A stretch of DNA of 45,539 bases. Origin: Acidimicrobiia bacterium (GTDB lineage Bacteria > Acidobacteriota > Vicinamibacteria > Vicinamibacterales > UBA2999). A model generated the notes under the pieces. It was not told where the DNA came from and did not search any database. It worked only from the letters and a program-made list of their open reading frames with translations. Below are positions 1 to 9,385 of this stretch, piece by piece. Every line of letters begins with the position of its first letter. Positions within the stretch are counted from its first letter, which is position 1. The translations under genes and the position numbers were made by a program. The DNA lies in assembly GCA_016871255.1 (NCBI GenBank), contig VFZH01000012.1, positions 1 through 45,539 on the forward strand. The letters are read 5' to 3'.

Positions 1-852
1 TTCAAGGCGACGGTGGCGGCGGCGCGGTACCTCAAGGCGCTCTACGCGACGTTCGGAGACTGGCACCTGGCGCTCGCGTCCTACAACGGCGGTCCCGGGC
101 GGGTGCAGCGCGCCATGAAGCGCTCCGGCCGCACCGACTTCTGGTCGCTGAGCGCGTCGTCGCGCTTCCTGCCGCGCGAAACCAGGAACTACGTGCCGCT
201 GATTCTGGCGGCTGCCATCATCGGCCGCGATCCGCTCCAGTACGGCTTCGACGTCCCGGAGGTGCCGGACCAGGCCCCGCCAACCGACACGATCGCCCTG
301 GCCGGGCCCGTGGACCTCGATCGGATTGCGGAGTGGATCGACGTGCCGGTCGACACGCTGCGGGCGCTCAACCCGTCACTCCGCCGCTGGACGACGCCGG
401 TCCGGCCGGGGATCTTCGAGTTGCGCGTGCCCAGGGACACACGCCCGCTGATTCAGGTCCGGCTGGCTGAAGCGGATCCGTCGGATCTGACGTCACTCGG
501 CTGGTACACGGTCAACCGGGGCGACACCCTGACGTCGGTCGCGAAGACACTGGGGGTCAGGCGGCTCGATCTCGCCGAGGCCAACTACCTGTCGCTCCGC
601 GCGCGGCTGGCGCCGGGACAGCAGCTGATCGTGCCCCGCGCTCCAGGGGCGGCCGCGGCGGCCCCCGATCCGGAGCCCGCGACATCCGCCCGCGTAACCT
701 ATCGCGTGCGCCGCGGCGACACGCTGTCCACCATCGCGCGCCGCCACGGCATCAGCGTCGCGTCGCTGCGCCGGTGGAACGACCTGCGCGGCAGTCTGAT
801 CCGCGCCGGCGACCGGCTGACGATCTACACGAACCGCACCGCCGCCGACTAG
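1..852 (+). CDS. Membrane-bound lytic murein transglycosylase (MltD-like), 3' part only
   Basis: The reading frame is open from base 1, so the gene begins before the window. The visible 283 residues open with the end of an SLT lysozyme-like domain: ALASYNGGPGRVQRA and the following RETRNYVP are typical of the C-terminal half of MltD-type enzymes. A linker follows, then two LysM peptidoglycan-binding repeats at about nt 502-636 (YTVNRGDTLTSVAKTLGV) and nt 697-831 (YRVRRGDTLSTIARRHGI). The family cleaves the glycan strand of peptidoglycan in the periplasm to give 1,6-anhydro-muropeptides. The catalytic Glu lies upstream of the window and cannot be checked. The TAG stop overlaps the stop of the convergent gene through a CTAG, so the two genes meet tail to tail with no spacer. 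Confidence 0.9.
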   Translation, partial: FKATVAAARYLKALYATFGDWHLALASYNGGPGRVQRAMKRSGRTDFWSLSASSRFLPRETRNYVPLILAAAIIGRDPLQYGFDVPEVPDQAPPTDTIALAGPVDLDRIAEWIDVPVDTLRALNPSLRRWTTPVRPGIFELRVPRDTRPLIQVRLAEADPSDLTSLGWYTVNRGDTLTSVAKTLGVRRLDLAEANYLSLRARLAPGQQLIVPRAPGAAAAAPDPEPATSARVTYRVRRGDTLSTIARRHGISVASLRRWNDLRGSLIRAGDRLTIYTNRTAAD

Positions 853-3546
853 GCCACACCCGACGAGCGCCCGCCGCCGGAATCCGACTTCCCCGTGCGA
901 GCGCGGAGCTGCTGAATGCTCTGCTCGATGCGCTGCGCCACTTCGCGCTCGCGCTGCAGCGCGCGCAGCACGGTCTGCGCCTCCTGGACGGCGAAGTCGA
1001 GGCCCGCGACCTGTTCGGACACGTGGTCCACGACGGCCTTCTGCTCCCCGACGGCTTCCAGGCTGATTCGCACGTCCTCGAGCAGGTTTCCGATGAGCGT
1101 CGTCTTCTGCTCGACCTCGTCGATGATCCGCCGCCGCGCCTCCACCTCCGCGATCCGCTCGGCCGTCTGGTTCGCCGACGCCAGCAGGTCGCGCACCTGC
1201 TTCCGCAGTGCCGTCACTTCGTCCCGCCGCGCCGCCACGTAGTCGAGATCTTCGCGGCTCTGCTGGCTGATCCGGTACACGCTCTCCACCTCCGCGCGGG
1301 CCGCCGAGACCGCCGCGTCGCGATCGGCGATTGCCTTGAGCTGCTGGTCCAGGTCGGCGGAGCGCTGCGCCAGCTCCGTCAGCCGGGCTTCGACCCCGGC
1401 GATCCGCCGTTCCGAGAACGTCAGCTGCGTCCGCCGCTGCTCGAGCTGCTTGTGCATCGCCTCGGCGCGCCGGAGCTGGTCCTCCACCGCTCCGACCTGA
1501 GCGACGACATCACGCTGCTTCGCCTGCAGGCCGGCCAGCTCGCCCAGCAGCTCGTCCCTGGCGGCGGTGGACGCTTCCAGGTCCGTGGCCAGCGCCTGCA
1601 CCTGCCCCATGCGCTCGGCCGTGGCCGCTGCCAGCGACTTGCCGGCCTCCACCAGCTCGGTCAGCCGCTTCTGCTGGTCGGCGATCGCCGATTCCTCGCG
1701 CCGCACGCCGGCGAGCCCCTCTTCGGCCGCGGCGATCGACGCGGTGAGCGCGTCGAGACGCTCCGCCAGCGGCAGCACCTTCGCCTGCAGCGCGGCGACC
1801 GCCTCCACCTTCTGCTGGGCGTCGAGCATCTGGACCCCGATGCCGTCGCACTGGCTCTTGAGCGTCTCCAGCTCCGCCCGCCGTGCGAGCTGTTCGCCCA
1901 GCTTTCGATCCACGTCGGCGCCGAGCGTGTTCAGGGCGTTGACCCTGGCTTCGAGCCGCTCCACGAACTGCACGCGGGCCGTGACGCGCGTGAGGCGCGT
2001 GTCCAGGTCGGCCGAGAGCTCCGAGAGGCGCGCCGCCTGCTTCATGCCCTTCTCGACCAGCGCGCTCTTCTCGTTGATGGCATCCATGGTGGCTTCGAGC
2101 TGCGGCGCGCCCGCCAAGAACGCGGTCCGTCGAGAGCCGGTCGCGCAGGCGCGCGGCGTCGGCATGGGCCGCATGGAACGCCTGGATCTCCTTCCTGATC
2201 GTCTCGACGTCCTCCCGGGTCTTCGCCAGGGCGTCGAGCTGCCGGGTGGTGCGCGCGGCGACCTGGTCCACCTGGGCCAGCTGCTCCTGCAGGGCATCGA
2301 GGCCCGCCTGTTTCTTCGCCAGGTCGTCCGACGCCCCTGACAGCGTCTGCACGCGGCTGTTCATCTCGTCGAGCCGCTGGTTGAGCTGCACGAGCTGCGT
2401 GTCCCGCTCCGACAGCGCCGCCATCCGCGTCTCCGCGTCGGTGACGCTCGCGCCGAGCGCCGTCAGCCGCCGCTCGAACGTGTCGATGCGCTGCTGCTCG
2501 AGCGAGAGCCTGTCCACCGCCGTCCGCATCTGCTGGATGACCTCGCCGCTCTTCTTCTCGAAGCGTCCGGACTCCTGCGACACCTCGTCGCGCAGCTGTG
2601 CCGCCGCAGTAATCTTGGCGTTGGCCTCGGCCACGAGCGCCTCGATCCGGGCCACGGCCTGCTCGCCACCCGCAATCTGCTTCAGCCCGTCGTTCAGCCG
2701 GCCGACCTGCTGGTCCATGCTCCAGACCATGTCGTTGAGCCGGCTGGCTTCCTGGACCGCGCGGTCGACGGCCTGCTTCTGCGCGTCGAGCGCCTTGAGC
2801 TTCTGTGAGACGTGTTCGGCGAGCGCGTTGAGGCCCGTCAGCTTCTCTTCCGTCGTGCTGCTGAGCGCCTGCAGCTGCATGAGCGGCCCCAGCTTCTTCT
2901 CCACGTCCCTGACCGTCTCGCTGGCCCCCTGCGCGTCCTCGCGGGCCTGCCGCGACGCGTCCCGGAGCCGCGCGAACTCCTGGCCGAGCTGCCCGGCCTG
3001 GTTCCGCACCTGGTCCAGCTCGCCCCGTACCGCCGCGACCTGCGACACCGCCTGCGCCGTGTCGGCGTGCGTCTGCTTGAGCTGCCCCCGCAGCTCCTCG
3101 AACATCGCGCGCTCCCGCTTGAGCGCGTCGAGGCTGGCCCGGGTCTCGAGCGCCTGCGACGACAACTGCTGCAGTGACTGGCGGTGCTGCCGCAGCTCGC
3201 CATCCGGCCCGGTCAGACGCGTCGCCGCCTCCTGCGCCTCGGTCACCGCTTCGCGCAGCGCCTGCACCCGCGCGTCCGCCTCCTCGGCCAGCTTCGCGCG
3301 CGCCTCCAGCGTTTCGAGCCGTGCCAGCGCCTTGTCCACGCGCCCGGCCGCGTCACGCGCCTTCTGGTCCACGTCGTCGAGCGACTTGCCCACTTCACCC
3401 AGCCTGGAGCCGCGCATCGACAGCTACGTGAGCATGGTGCTCAGCGCGCTCCGCTCCTCGCGGGCGCGCGCAATCAGCTCTTCGAGATCGTCCTTCTGTT
3501 TCTGCGACCTGGTGCCGCCGCTCAGGCCCTTCAGCGCGTCGAGCAT
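849..3546 (-). pseudogene. Long coiled-coil protein, broken by an amber codon and a frameshift
   Basis: Read as one gene this would encode about 900 residues of almost unbroken heptad-rich helix (Ala/Leu/Glu/Gln/Arg, for example LEARAKLAEEADARVQAL). There is no signal peptide or catalytic domain. The ATG at 3546 (MLDALKGLSGG) has a GAGGAG ribosome site. Two lesions interrupt it. A TAG at 3424-3426 falls in frame inside STMLT*LSMRGS, where a Gln codon (CAG) would fit. A frame change near 2115-2135 moves the coding pattern from DAARLRDRLSTD to FLAGAPQLEATMDAIN. Both halves keep coding character on either side. TAG is a normal stop here (the neighbouring lytic transglycosylase ends with it), so recoding is unlikely. 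The family is not recognised beyond coiled coil; a structural or filament-like role is only a guess. Recent inactivation fits best, with assembly error as the alternative. Confidence 0.75.
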
Positions 3547-3785
3547 CGCCCACTCCTCGCTAGTTCCGGACACGACCCGCGAACGCCGGTCGGCCAGGTG
3601 GACTGTATCAGAGCGCATCCACCCCTTCCCCTATCGGCCGGTCCCGCCCCCAGCGACATGGCAGCAATTGCCACGTTCAGGCGGCCACCCCCGGGCAGAA
3701 ACTGCGTACCCGGGGTCCGACCAGGCCGAAACCCCGCGATTCTTGAGGGGAACCAGCCGGTCGCGCCGCTTGCACCCATCACCGC

Positions 3786-5300
3786 GTGCTCGCCAGCCTT
3801 CGGAGCGCCGCGCTCGTCGGCGTGGAAGCCCTGCCGGTCCAGGTGGAGGTGGACGTGTCGTTCGGGCTGCCCGGGTTCACGATGGTCGGGCTACCCGACG
3901 TGGCGGTTCGGGAGAGCCGGGACCGCGTGCGCGCGGCCATCCGCAACTCCGGGTTCGAATTCCCGCCCCATCGCATCACCGTCAACCTGGCCCCGGCCGA
4001 CGTGCCGAAGGCCGGCTCGTCGTACGATCTGCCGATCGCGCTGGCGCTGCTGGCCACGCAGGGCACGCTCGCGCACCGGGCGGTCGAGGACACGTTCGTG
4101 CTCGGCGAGCTGTCCCTGGACGGCGTCATCAACGCGATCCGTGGCGTCCTCCCGGTCGCCATCGCTGCCCGGCGGGCCGGCATTCGGAGGCTGCTCCTGC
4201 CTCCCGCCAACGCGTCGGAGGCCTCGGTCGTGGACGGCCTGGAGGTCTGCGTCGTTCGGTCGCTGACCGAAGCCGTGGCCGCCATCAACGATCCCGCGCA
4301 GGCCGTCCGTGTGTCGGCGGCGCCGGCCCCGGCGGCCAGGACGCCCGTGCCGGATGGGGACCTTGCCGACGTGCGGGGCCAGCTGCTGCCCAGGCGCGCC
4401 CTGGAGGTCGCGGCCGCCGGCGCGCACAACCTGCTGTTCATCGGCCCGCCCGGCGCCGGGAAGACGATTCTGGCCCGGCGGTTCGGCGGCATCCTGCCGC
4501 CGCTAACTTTCGACGAGGCGCTCGAGTGCACCGCGATCCACTCCGTGGCCGGCCTGCTGGCGCCCGGCGCCGGACTGCTCGCGTCGCGACCGTTCCGCGC
4601 GCCGCACCACACCGCCTCGAACGTGGCACTGGTCGGCGGCGGCGCCATCCCGCGCCCCGGCGAGATCAGTCTGGCGCACCGTGGGGTGCTGTTCCTGGAC
4701 GAGCTGCCGGAGTTCGACCGGCGTGTGCTGGAAGCGCTGCGCCAGCCGCTCGAGGAGGGACGGGTGACGATTGCCCGTGCCGCGCGAACGGTCTCGTTTC
4801 CCGCCGGTTTCACGCTGATCGCCGCCATGAACCCCTGCCCCTGCGGCTTCCTGGGAGACGAGCGGCGGACCTGTCGATGCACCCCGGTCCAGATCAGCCG
4901 CTACGGCGGCCGCCTGTCGGGACCGCTTCGGGACCGCATCGACCTGATCGTCGAGGTGCCGGCCGTGCCACCCGACCAGATCGCGGACGGCGCCGCCGGC
5001 GAAGCGTCCGCCCCAGTCCGGAGCCGAGTCAGCACCGCCCGGGCGCGCCAGGCCGCCAGGTCAGCAGACGCCGGCAGCTGGCTGAACGCCGAGTTGCGCG
5101 GTGAGGCACTCCGGCGGATATGTGCACCGGACCCCTCCGGACGGCGGTTGTTGCGGTCGGCCACCGAGCGACTGCGCCTCAGCGCACGAAGCTACTGCAA
5201 GGTCCTCAAGGTGGCCCGGACCATCGCCGATCTTGCCGGGGCCAGCCGCGTCGAAGCCGATCATGTCGCCGAAGCGCTCCAGTACCGCGCCCGTGAGTGA
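3786..5300 (+). CDS. comM: YifB/ComM family Mg-chelatase-like AAA+ ATPase
   Basis: This 504-residue protein has the three-part ComM layout. Residues 1 to about 165 form the Lon-like N-terminal fold (VDVSFGLPGFTMVGLPD, RESRDRVRAAI). An AAA+ module follows with Walker A FIGPPGAGKTILARR and Walker B GVLFLDELPEF, plus the family Cys cluster NPCPCGFLGDERRTCRC. The C-terminal Mg-chelatase helical domain ends in SARSYCKVLKVARTIADL. ComM is a hexameric helicase that drives branch migration during natural transformation. The GTG at 3786 is chosen because MLASLRSAALVGVEA aligns with the usual N-terminus. No clear ribosome site is visible. A ComEA-like gene elsewhere in the window (28580) is consistent with a DNA-uptake capability. 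Confidence 0.93.
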   Translation: MLASLRSAALVGVEALPVQVEVDVSFGLPGFTMVGLPDVAVRESRDRVRAAIRNSGFEFPPHRITVNLAPADVPKAGSSYDLPIALALLATQGTLAHRAVEDTFVLGELSLDGVINAIRGVLPVAIAARRAGIRRLLLPPANASEASVVDGLEVCVVRSLTEAVAAINDPAQAVRVSAAPAPAARTPVPDGDLADVRGQLLPRRALEVAAAGAHNLLFIGPPGAGKTILARRFGGILPPLTFDEALECTAIHSVAGLLAPGAGLLASRPFRAPHHTASNVALVGGGAIPRPGEISLAHRGVLFLDELPEFDRRVLEALRQPLEEGRVTIARAARTVSFPAGFTLIAAMNPCPCGFLGDERRTCRCTPVQISRYGGRLSGPLRDRIDLIVEVPAVPPDQIADGAAGEASAPVRSRVSTARARQAARSADAGSWLNAELRGEALRRICAPDPSGRRLLRSATERLRLSARSYCKVLKVARTIADLAGASRVEADHVAEALQYRARE

Positions 5301-5354
5301 CCATGGCGGCGATTCGTCGTCGATTCCCGCCCCCGGTGGTGTTACACAGGCGGC

Positions 5355-5606
5355 ATGCCGATCGAGACCACACGCCGCCGTGTCGACGTGGATGACTGCC
5401 ACCGGATGGTGAGGGCCGGCATCCTGCTCGAGGACGACCGGGTCGAGCTCATCGACGGCGACCGGGGCGTGAAACCGGCTGTGTCCGCAACGGCGGACGT
5501 CATCGAGTACCGGCTCGTGGACGTGGCCGCCCGCTTCCTCCACCGTTACACGGAGCCAGCAACCGGGCGTGTCAGGTGGTGTTCCGCGGCACGGCCCGCA
5601 CCTTGA
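5355..5606 (+). pseudogene. Uma2-family nuclease remnant with internal deletion
   Basis: The first 35 codons (MPIETTRRRVDVDDCHRMVRAGILLEDDRVELIDG) match the start of Uma2/DUF820 PD-(D/E)XK proteins. The sequence then jumps to a piece resembling the C-terminal part of the same family (VIEYRLVDVAARFLHRYTEP; compare the usual EYWLVD). Intact Uma2 proteins are about 180-200 residues, so roughly 100 codons containing the catalytic core are missing. The open frame then runs on through unrelated sequence that belongs to the convergent gene. It is almost certainly non-functional. The family is abundant and often decayed in genomes of this type. Confidence 0.6.
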
Positions 5607-6066
5607 CCAGGCGGTACATCCAGACCTCGGCGCGGGCGTCACAGGTTCGCTGCACGGCGGCGTCCAGCTCCCGCCAGATCTCCCGCAATGGAATCCAGAG
5701 CGTGGCCCAGGGCGGCCGGCCCTTCAGCGCCGGCTCGAGCGTGGCCTGGACGCCCCGGACGGCCAGGGCCAGCGGCGCGGCGGCGTTCCACGCGCGGACC
5801 AGATCGTTCCGCAGGTAGGTCAGCACGACGCGGGTCAGCCACGGCGATGCGCCATGTTCCTGCATCGCGAGCGCGAGCCGGACCAGCGCCACGTCCAGCA
5901 CCCCGTACAGCCGCGTGCGGCCGTGCGGCCGCCGATGGGCGTCGGTCCCGAGCCCGCCGGCGATCAGGAGGTAGCGCACGCGGCGCTCGCTGCAGGTCCG
6001 GCCGGCCAGGCGGCTCACCAGGGCCGTCGTCTCCTGCAGCGTCAGGGCGCGGAGTGAACTGCTCAC
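5572..6066 (-). CDS. MerR-like DNA-binding protein, hypothetical
   Basis: The protein is 164 residues from a GTG at 6066 (MSSSLRALTLQETTALVSRL). The N-terminal half reads like a MerR winged helix: TALVSRLAGRTCSERRVRYLL, then GRTRLYGVLDVALVRLALAM. The C-terminal part is helical with a Trp-rich stretch and no recognisable ligand domain. The reading frame is open to 6228, but residues before SSSLRAL look non-coding and a TTGACA hexamer lies at 6104-6099, where a promoter for the shorter form would be. No good -10 follows it. The partner or effector is unknown, and a degraded frame lies divergently upstream. The HTH assignment rests on pattern similarity only. Confidence 0.5.
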   Translation of the reverse strand: MSSSLRALTLQETTALVSRLAGRTCSERRVRYLLIAGGLGTDAHRRPHGRTRLYGVLDVALVRLALAMQEHGASPWLTRVVLTYLRNDLVRAWNAAAPLALAVRGVQATLEPALKGRPPWATLWIPLREIWRELDAAVQRTCDARAEVWMYRLVKVRAVPRNTT

Positions 6067-6111
6067 GGCTGCACAAGCCTTTACGACCGCCAGTATTTTG
6101 TCAATCGATAT

Positions 6112-6527
6112 GTGGTGGACCGGCCGCGCGTGGCTCGACGCACTTCGAGCCGCCAGGCCGATGGCCGTCCGCCCGATCGAAGCGCGGCGTCCCGTGAGCG
6201 GCAGTTCACGGACGGACGCCTCCACCACCTGGCCGGCGGCTACTCCAGCGTCGAGGGGCTGCGCGCCCGCTCCCGCTTTCCTGGACTCACCGCCTGCCGA
6301 TCATCATCCAACCCGAGATCGGCATCCCGGGTTTCCTCGCCAGACGGCGATCCGTCTCCGTCGGCCAGTTGCGGGAGCTCCTCCGCCGGAGCAGCGTGGT
6401 GACCAGCGAGGCGCGGGGCCTGGCCGCCGCGCGCCTGCTCGCCTCGATCGACCGTGGTTCCGACCCGCTCGCAGCCGTGGCCGAAGGGATGGGTGTCGAA
6501 GCCCTGATCGAGCAACCCGGTGTATAG
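6112..6527 (+). pseudogene. Degraded ORF of unknown family
   Basis: Coding-like sequence is split over two frames on the plus strand. One frame carries HHLAGGYSSVEGLRARSRFP up to about 6290. The other continues from about 6290 with LPIIIQPEIGIPGFLARRR and GQLRELL. It ends in ARLLASIDRGSDPLAAVAEG before a TAG at 6525. A single shift near 6290 would join them. The family is not recognised. It is divergent from the MerR-like gene, and its end overlaps a TATAGT hexamer (6523-6528) that could serve as the -10 of the next gene. It may be a chance reading frame; the second segment looks the more gene-like. Confidence 0.3.
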
Positions 6528-6572
6528 TCTGGCCCATTCACCCGTCACAACCACCCCATCCCGGAGGCGCCC

Positions 6573-7079
6573 ATGGAATCCTTGATCGCGTCGATGCTGA
6601 AGAAGTACGAAACGGGCACGGTGTCACGGCGTGACCTGATCGCGGGGCTGGCCGCGCTGACGGCCTCGCTGGCCGCCCGGCCGGCGGCCGCGCAGAGCGG
6701 CTTCGAAGTCATCGGGATCGACCACATCCAGATCAATGCCAGGCACGCGGAGCGCTCCGCGCACTTCTACCGGGACGTGTTCGGCCTCATCCCGATCCGC
6801 GCCGGCGCGATGACCGACGAAAGCGAGGAGATCGCCCACATGGGCACCCCGGGGAACCTGCTCATCTCCTTCCGCAAGTTCGAACCGTACGGCATCGTCG
6901 ACCACATCGGCCTCCGGGTGGCTCCCGGCGTCTCGGGCGAGGACCTCAGGAAGGCCGTGGAAGCGCGGGGCGGCAAGTTCAACCCGCCGGATCCCACGAA
7001 GCCGCCGGGCTCCTACGTGCACGACCTTGACGGGCTGCGGGTCCAGATCGGCACCAAGGTGGCAACCAAGCCGTATTGA
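6573..7079 (+). CDS. VOC-family (glyoxalase-like) protein with Tat signal
   Basis: The 168-residue protein begins with a 41-residue leader. The leader contains the twin-arginine motif SRRDLIAGLAAL, a hydrophobic stretch and an AAAQS cleavage region, predicting export of a folded protein to the periplasm. The rest is a single vicinal-oxygen-chelate domain: VIGIDHIQINARHAERSAHFY, YRDVFGLIP, HIGLRVAP and YVHDLDGLRVQIG. VOC proteins bind a divalent metal through His/Glu ligands; H51 (in GIDHIQI) and the His of VDHIGLRV are plausible ligands. One VOC unit implies a dimer. The substrate cannot be deduced. GGAGG precedes the ATG. Confidence 0.85.
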   Translation: MESLIASMLKKYETGTVSRRDLIAGLAALTASLAARPAAAQSGFEVIGIDHIQINARHAERSAHFYRDVFGLIPIRAGAMTDESEEIAHMGTPGNLLISFRKFEPYGIVDHIGLRVAPGVSGEDLRKAVEARGGKFNPPDPTKPPGSYVHDLDGLRVQIGTKVATKPY

Positions 7080-7162
7080 CCTCCAGCGGGGTCGCGGGCA
7101 CACCCGCGACCCCGCCTCCCTCCGCCATCCCGCTGCCCCCTCCGCGATAGGATTTCGTCAAC

Positions 7163-8245
7163 ATGTCGCTGGTGGACGCCTTCATCCTGCGCTGGCGGAA
7201 GGCCAGACGGGATACGCATGTGCGCCGAAAGCGCCTGGAGAGGCGTACGGAGCAGGCCGCAGTGCCCACCCGACTCCCGGACGCCGCACCCCCTCCCCCG
7301 CCGCCGCCCCCACTCCTGGACGAGCGCCGCCGCCTCTGGGAGAAGGAAGTGGTCACGCGGCTGCGCCACGCCGAGCACCAGATGGCCGCGCTGACATCCC
7401 TCGTGGAAGGGATCGCCAGGAAGCAGCAGAGCGAAGGCAAGTGGCGCGCCCGTGCCCGCCTTCAGCTCGACGCGCTCATCCGCCAGCGCTTCGTCGAGAG
7501 TCGCCTGCCGGCGGAGGGGCGCCTGGAGGCCCGTCGTTTCCTCCTGCACTCCCAGAACGAGGAGGACGGCATCACGCTGGCCCTGCTCGAAGCCGTCGGC
7601 ACGACCAGCCGCACCTTCGTGGACATCGGGTGCGGCACGACCGGGGGGAACGCCGCCGTCCTGGCGTTCGATTTCGGCTGGCGCGGGCTGATGGTGGACA
7701 GCAATCCACGGGCGACGACAGCGCTCCGGGGCCTGATCGGCGCGAACCCGGCGGTCTCCTTTGTCTGCACGTTCGTGACGTCCGCCAACGTCAACGACCT
7801 GCTGCGCGAGCACGGGATGGCCGGCGAGATCGACCTGCTGTCGATCGACATCGACGGCGCCGACTATTGGGTGCTCAACGCCATCGACGTGTGCCGCCCG
7901 CGCGTGATGGTCCTCGAGTACAACGCGTCGTTCGGGCCCGTTCGGGCCGTCACCGTACCCGACGGCCCCCTGCCCGAGGGCGCCCCCAAGGGCTATTCCG
8001 GCGCCTCGCTTGCCGCGCTCGAGCAGCTCGCCCGCAGGAAAGGCTACCGGCTGGTGGTCTGTGAGCCGGCCGGAGTCAACGCCTTTTTCGTCCGCTCGGA
8101 TCTGGCCCCGGAGATTCCAGGACGGACCGCCGCCGAGGCCTATCGGGCCTGGGTGGACCGCCGGGCCATCGGCGATCTCAAGACGCGCACGATCAACGTG
8201 TACAAGCTGGCCGCCAGCCAGGGGCTGCCGCTCGTCGACGTCTGA
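7163..8245 (+). CDS. FkbM-like SAM-dependent methyltransferase domain protein
   Basis: The 360-residue protein starts with about 120 charged residues. These include a Pro run (PPPPPPPPLLDERR) and a helical segment, followed by a Rossmann-type domain. FVDIGCGTTGGNAAVLAFDFGW matches motif I of FkbM-type methyltransferases. LMVDSNP provides the acidic strand-2 end, and IDLLSIDIDGADYWVLNAI matches the FkbM post-I region (normally DIDGxExxVL). The hydrophobic block VMVLEYNASFGP follows. The family methylates sugars or polyketides, but the acceptor here is unknown. No glycosyltransferase cluster adjoins it. It is preceded by a short AT-richer stretch with TAGGAT (7148-7153). Confidence 0.7.
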   Translation: MSLVDAFILRWRKARRDTHVRRKRLERRTEQAAVPTRLPDAAPPPPPPPPLLDERRRLWEKEVVTRLRHAEHQMAALTSLVEGIARKQQSEGKWRARARLQLDALIRQRFVESRLPAEGRLEARRFLLHSQNEEDGITLALLEAVGTTSRTFVDIGCGTTGGNAAVLAFDFGWRGLMVDSNPRATTALRGLIGANPAVSFVCTFVTSANVNDLLREHGMAGEIDLLSIDIDGADYWVLNAIDVCRPRVMVLEYNASFGPVRAVTVPDGPLPEGAPKGYSGASLAALEQLARRKGYRLVVCEPAGVNAFFVRSDLAPEIPGRTAAEAYRAWVDRRAIGDLKTRTINVYKLAASQGLPLVDV

Positions 8246-8400
8246 GCGGACCGGCTGGTTCGCTTTTGTTTCGTGGAGCAGATTGCCTTTGGTACTGCCG
8301 AAATACCTGTGGTAGCCTGAGCGCTCATCTTCACCGTCGGTTGAGCTTCGAGGGAAGCCGTCTCGGTCGAGACAAAGGACATCATCCTGCTCTCAGCCTG

Positions 8401-9315
8401 ATGCCGTCGCGACGTTACACGATTCTGCTGGCCGACCGCACGTCGGGTGTCGTGCGCCGGGCCACCTTCTCCGTGCGGCCCGTCGCGGTCACGCTCGGTA
8501 TCCTGTCCTCGATCCCGGTCCTGATCGGACTCGGCGCGGCGTGGAAGACGGAACGCAGCGTCACGGACCTGCGGACGAGCCACGTCGCCCTCGAGGTCGA
8601 GAACGCCAGCTACCGCGCCGCGACCGACGCCCTCGCCGGCCAGATCACCTCGCTGCAGTCGGCCATCACCGAAATCGGCACGAAGGCCTCGCTCGACCCG
8701 AACCTGGCGGCTGCGGTCGAACGTCTTCCCGCGGTCGTGAAGTCCCGGGCGATGGGGAGTGGCACCGGGCTCCGGGCCAGCGCCCAGAGCGCGCTCACGA
8801 CGGTCCTCAACCCCGAGGACACCTTCGGCCTGCTGCGGACACTCCTCGAATCGATCGAAACGAGGCTCGATGTCGTGAACGCGGCCGTCGAGCGCCGCAA
8901 TGCCCTGGCCGACGCCACGCCGTCGATCTGGCCGGCTCACGGCTGGCTCACGTCGACGATGGGGATGCGCAAGGACCCGCTCACGGGTCTGGACGACTAC
9001 CACGCCGGCATCGACATCGCGGCCGAACGCGGCCAGCCGATCTTCGCGACGGCCGCCGGGCGGGTGACCTTCGTGGGACGCTCGGGCAACTACGGCAACC
9101 TCGTGCAGATCGACCATGGCTTCGGTCTGGAAACGCGGTACGGACACCTGCTCTCCGCAACCGTGAAGCCGGGACAGCAGGTGAAACGTGGCGACCCGAT
9201 CGGGAAGATCGGTGCCACGGGGCGCACGACGGGCTACCACGTCCACTACGAAGTCCTCGCCAACGGCCGCCTGCTGAATCCGCTGCGCCTGCTCACGCAG
9301 AACGCGCGCCGGTAG
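8401..9315 (+). CDS. Membrane-anchored M23 (LytM) peptidoglycan endopeptidase
   Basis: The protein is 304 residues from ATG 8401 (MPSRRYTILLADRTSGVVRR); an in-frame extension to 8266 lacks coding character. One N-terminal membrane segment (VTLGILSSIPVLIGLGAAW) is followed by a helical stretch (LEVENASYRAATDALAGQI). The C-terminal LytM domain has the zinc motif HxxxD in YHAGIDIAAERGQPIFA and the HxH motif in GYHVHYEVLANGR. Also present are TFVGRSGNYGNLVQIDHGFG and YGHLLSATVKPGQQVKRG. All metal ligands are there, so it should be active. It probably cleaves peptide cross-links in the periplasm, in the style of division or elongation hydrolases. Confidence 0.9.
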   Translation: MPSRRYTILLADRTSGVVRRATFSVRPVAVTLGILSSIPVLIGLGAAWKTERSVTDLRTSHVALEVENASYRAATDALAGQITSLQSAITEIGTKASLDPNLAAAVERLPAVVKSRAMGSGTGLRASAQSALTTVLNPEDTFGLLRTLLESIETRLDVVNAAVERRNALADATPSIWPAHGWLTSTMGMRKDPLTGLDDYHAGIDIAAERGQPIFATAAGRVTFVGRSGNYGNLVQIDHGFGLETRYGHLLSATVKPGQQVKRGDPIGKIGATGRTTGYHVHYEVLANGRLLNPLRLLTQNARR

Positions 9316-9385
9316 TCCGTCCCGCCCGTTCGTCCCGCGGCACGAGCGCCGCACGCGCATCCTGCGGTTGTCTCGGTGGGTTCGA

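Noticed and set aside
774-2198. Long plus-strand open frames across the coiled-coil gene (also 2246-5104)
   Set aside because: They are Arg/Leu/His- or Ser/Ala-rich antisense shadows created by high GC. The minus strand carries the heptad pattern and ribosome site.
849-3546. Amber suppression or genetic recoding to explain the TAG in the coiled-coil gene
   Set aside because: TAG ends other intact genes in the window, and the same gene also has a frameshift.
6240-6554. 104-codon minus-strand frame
   Set aside because: Antisense to the better-looking degraded plus-strand frame and without any motif.
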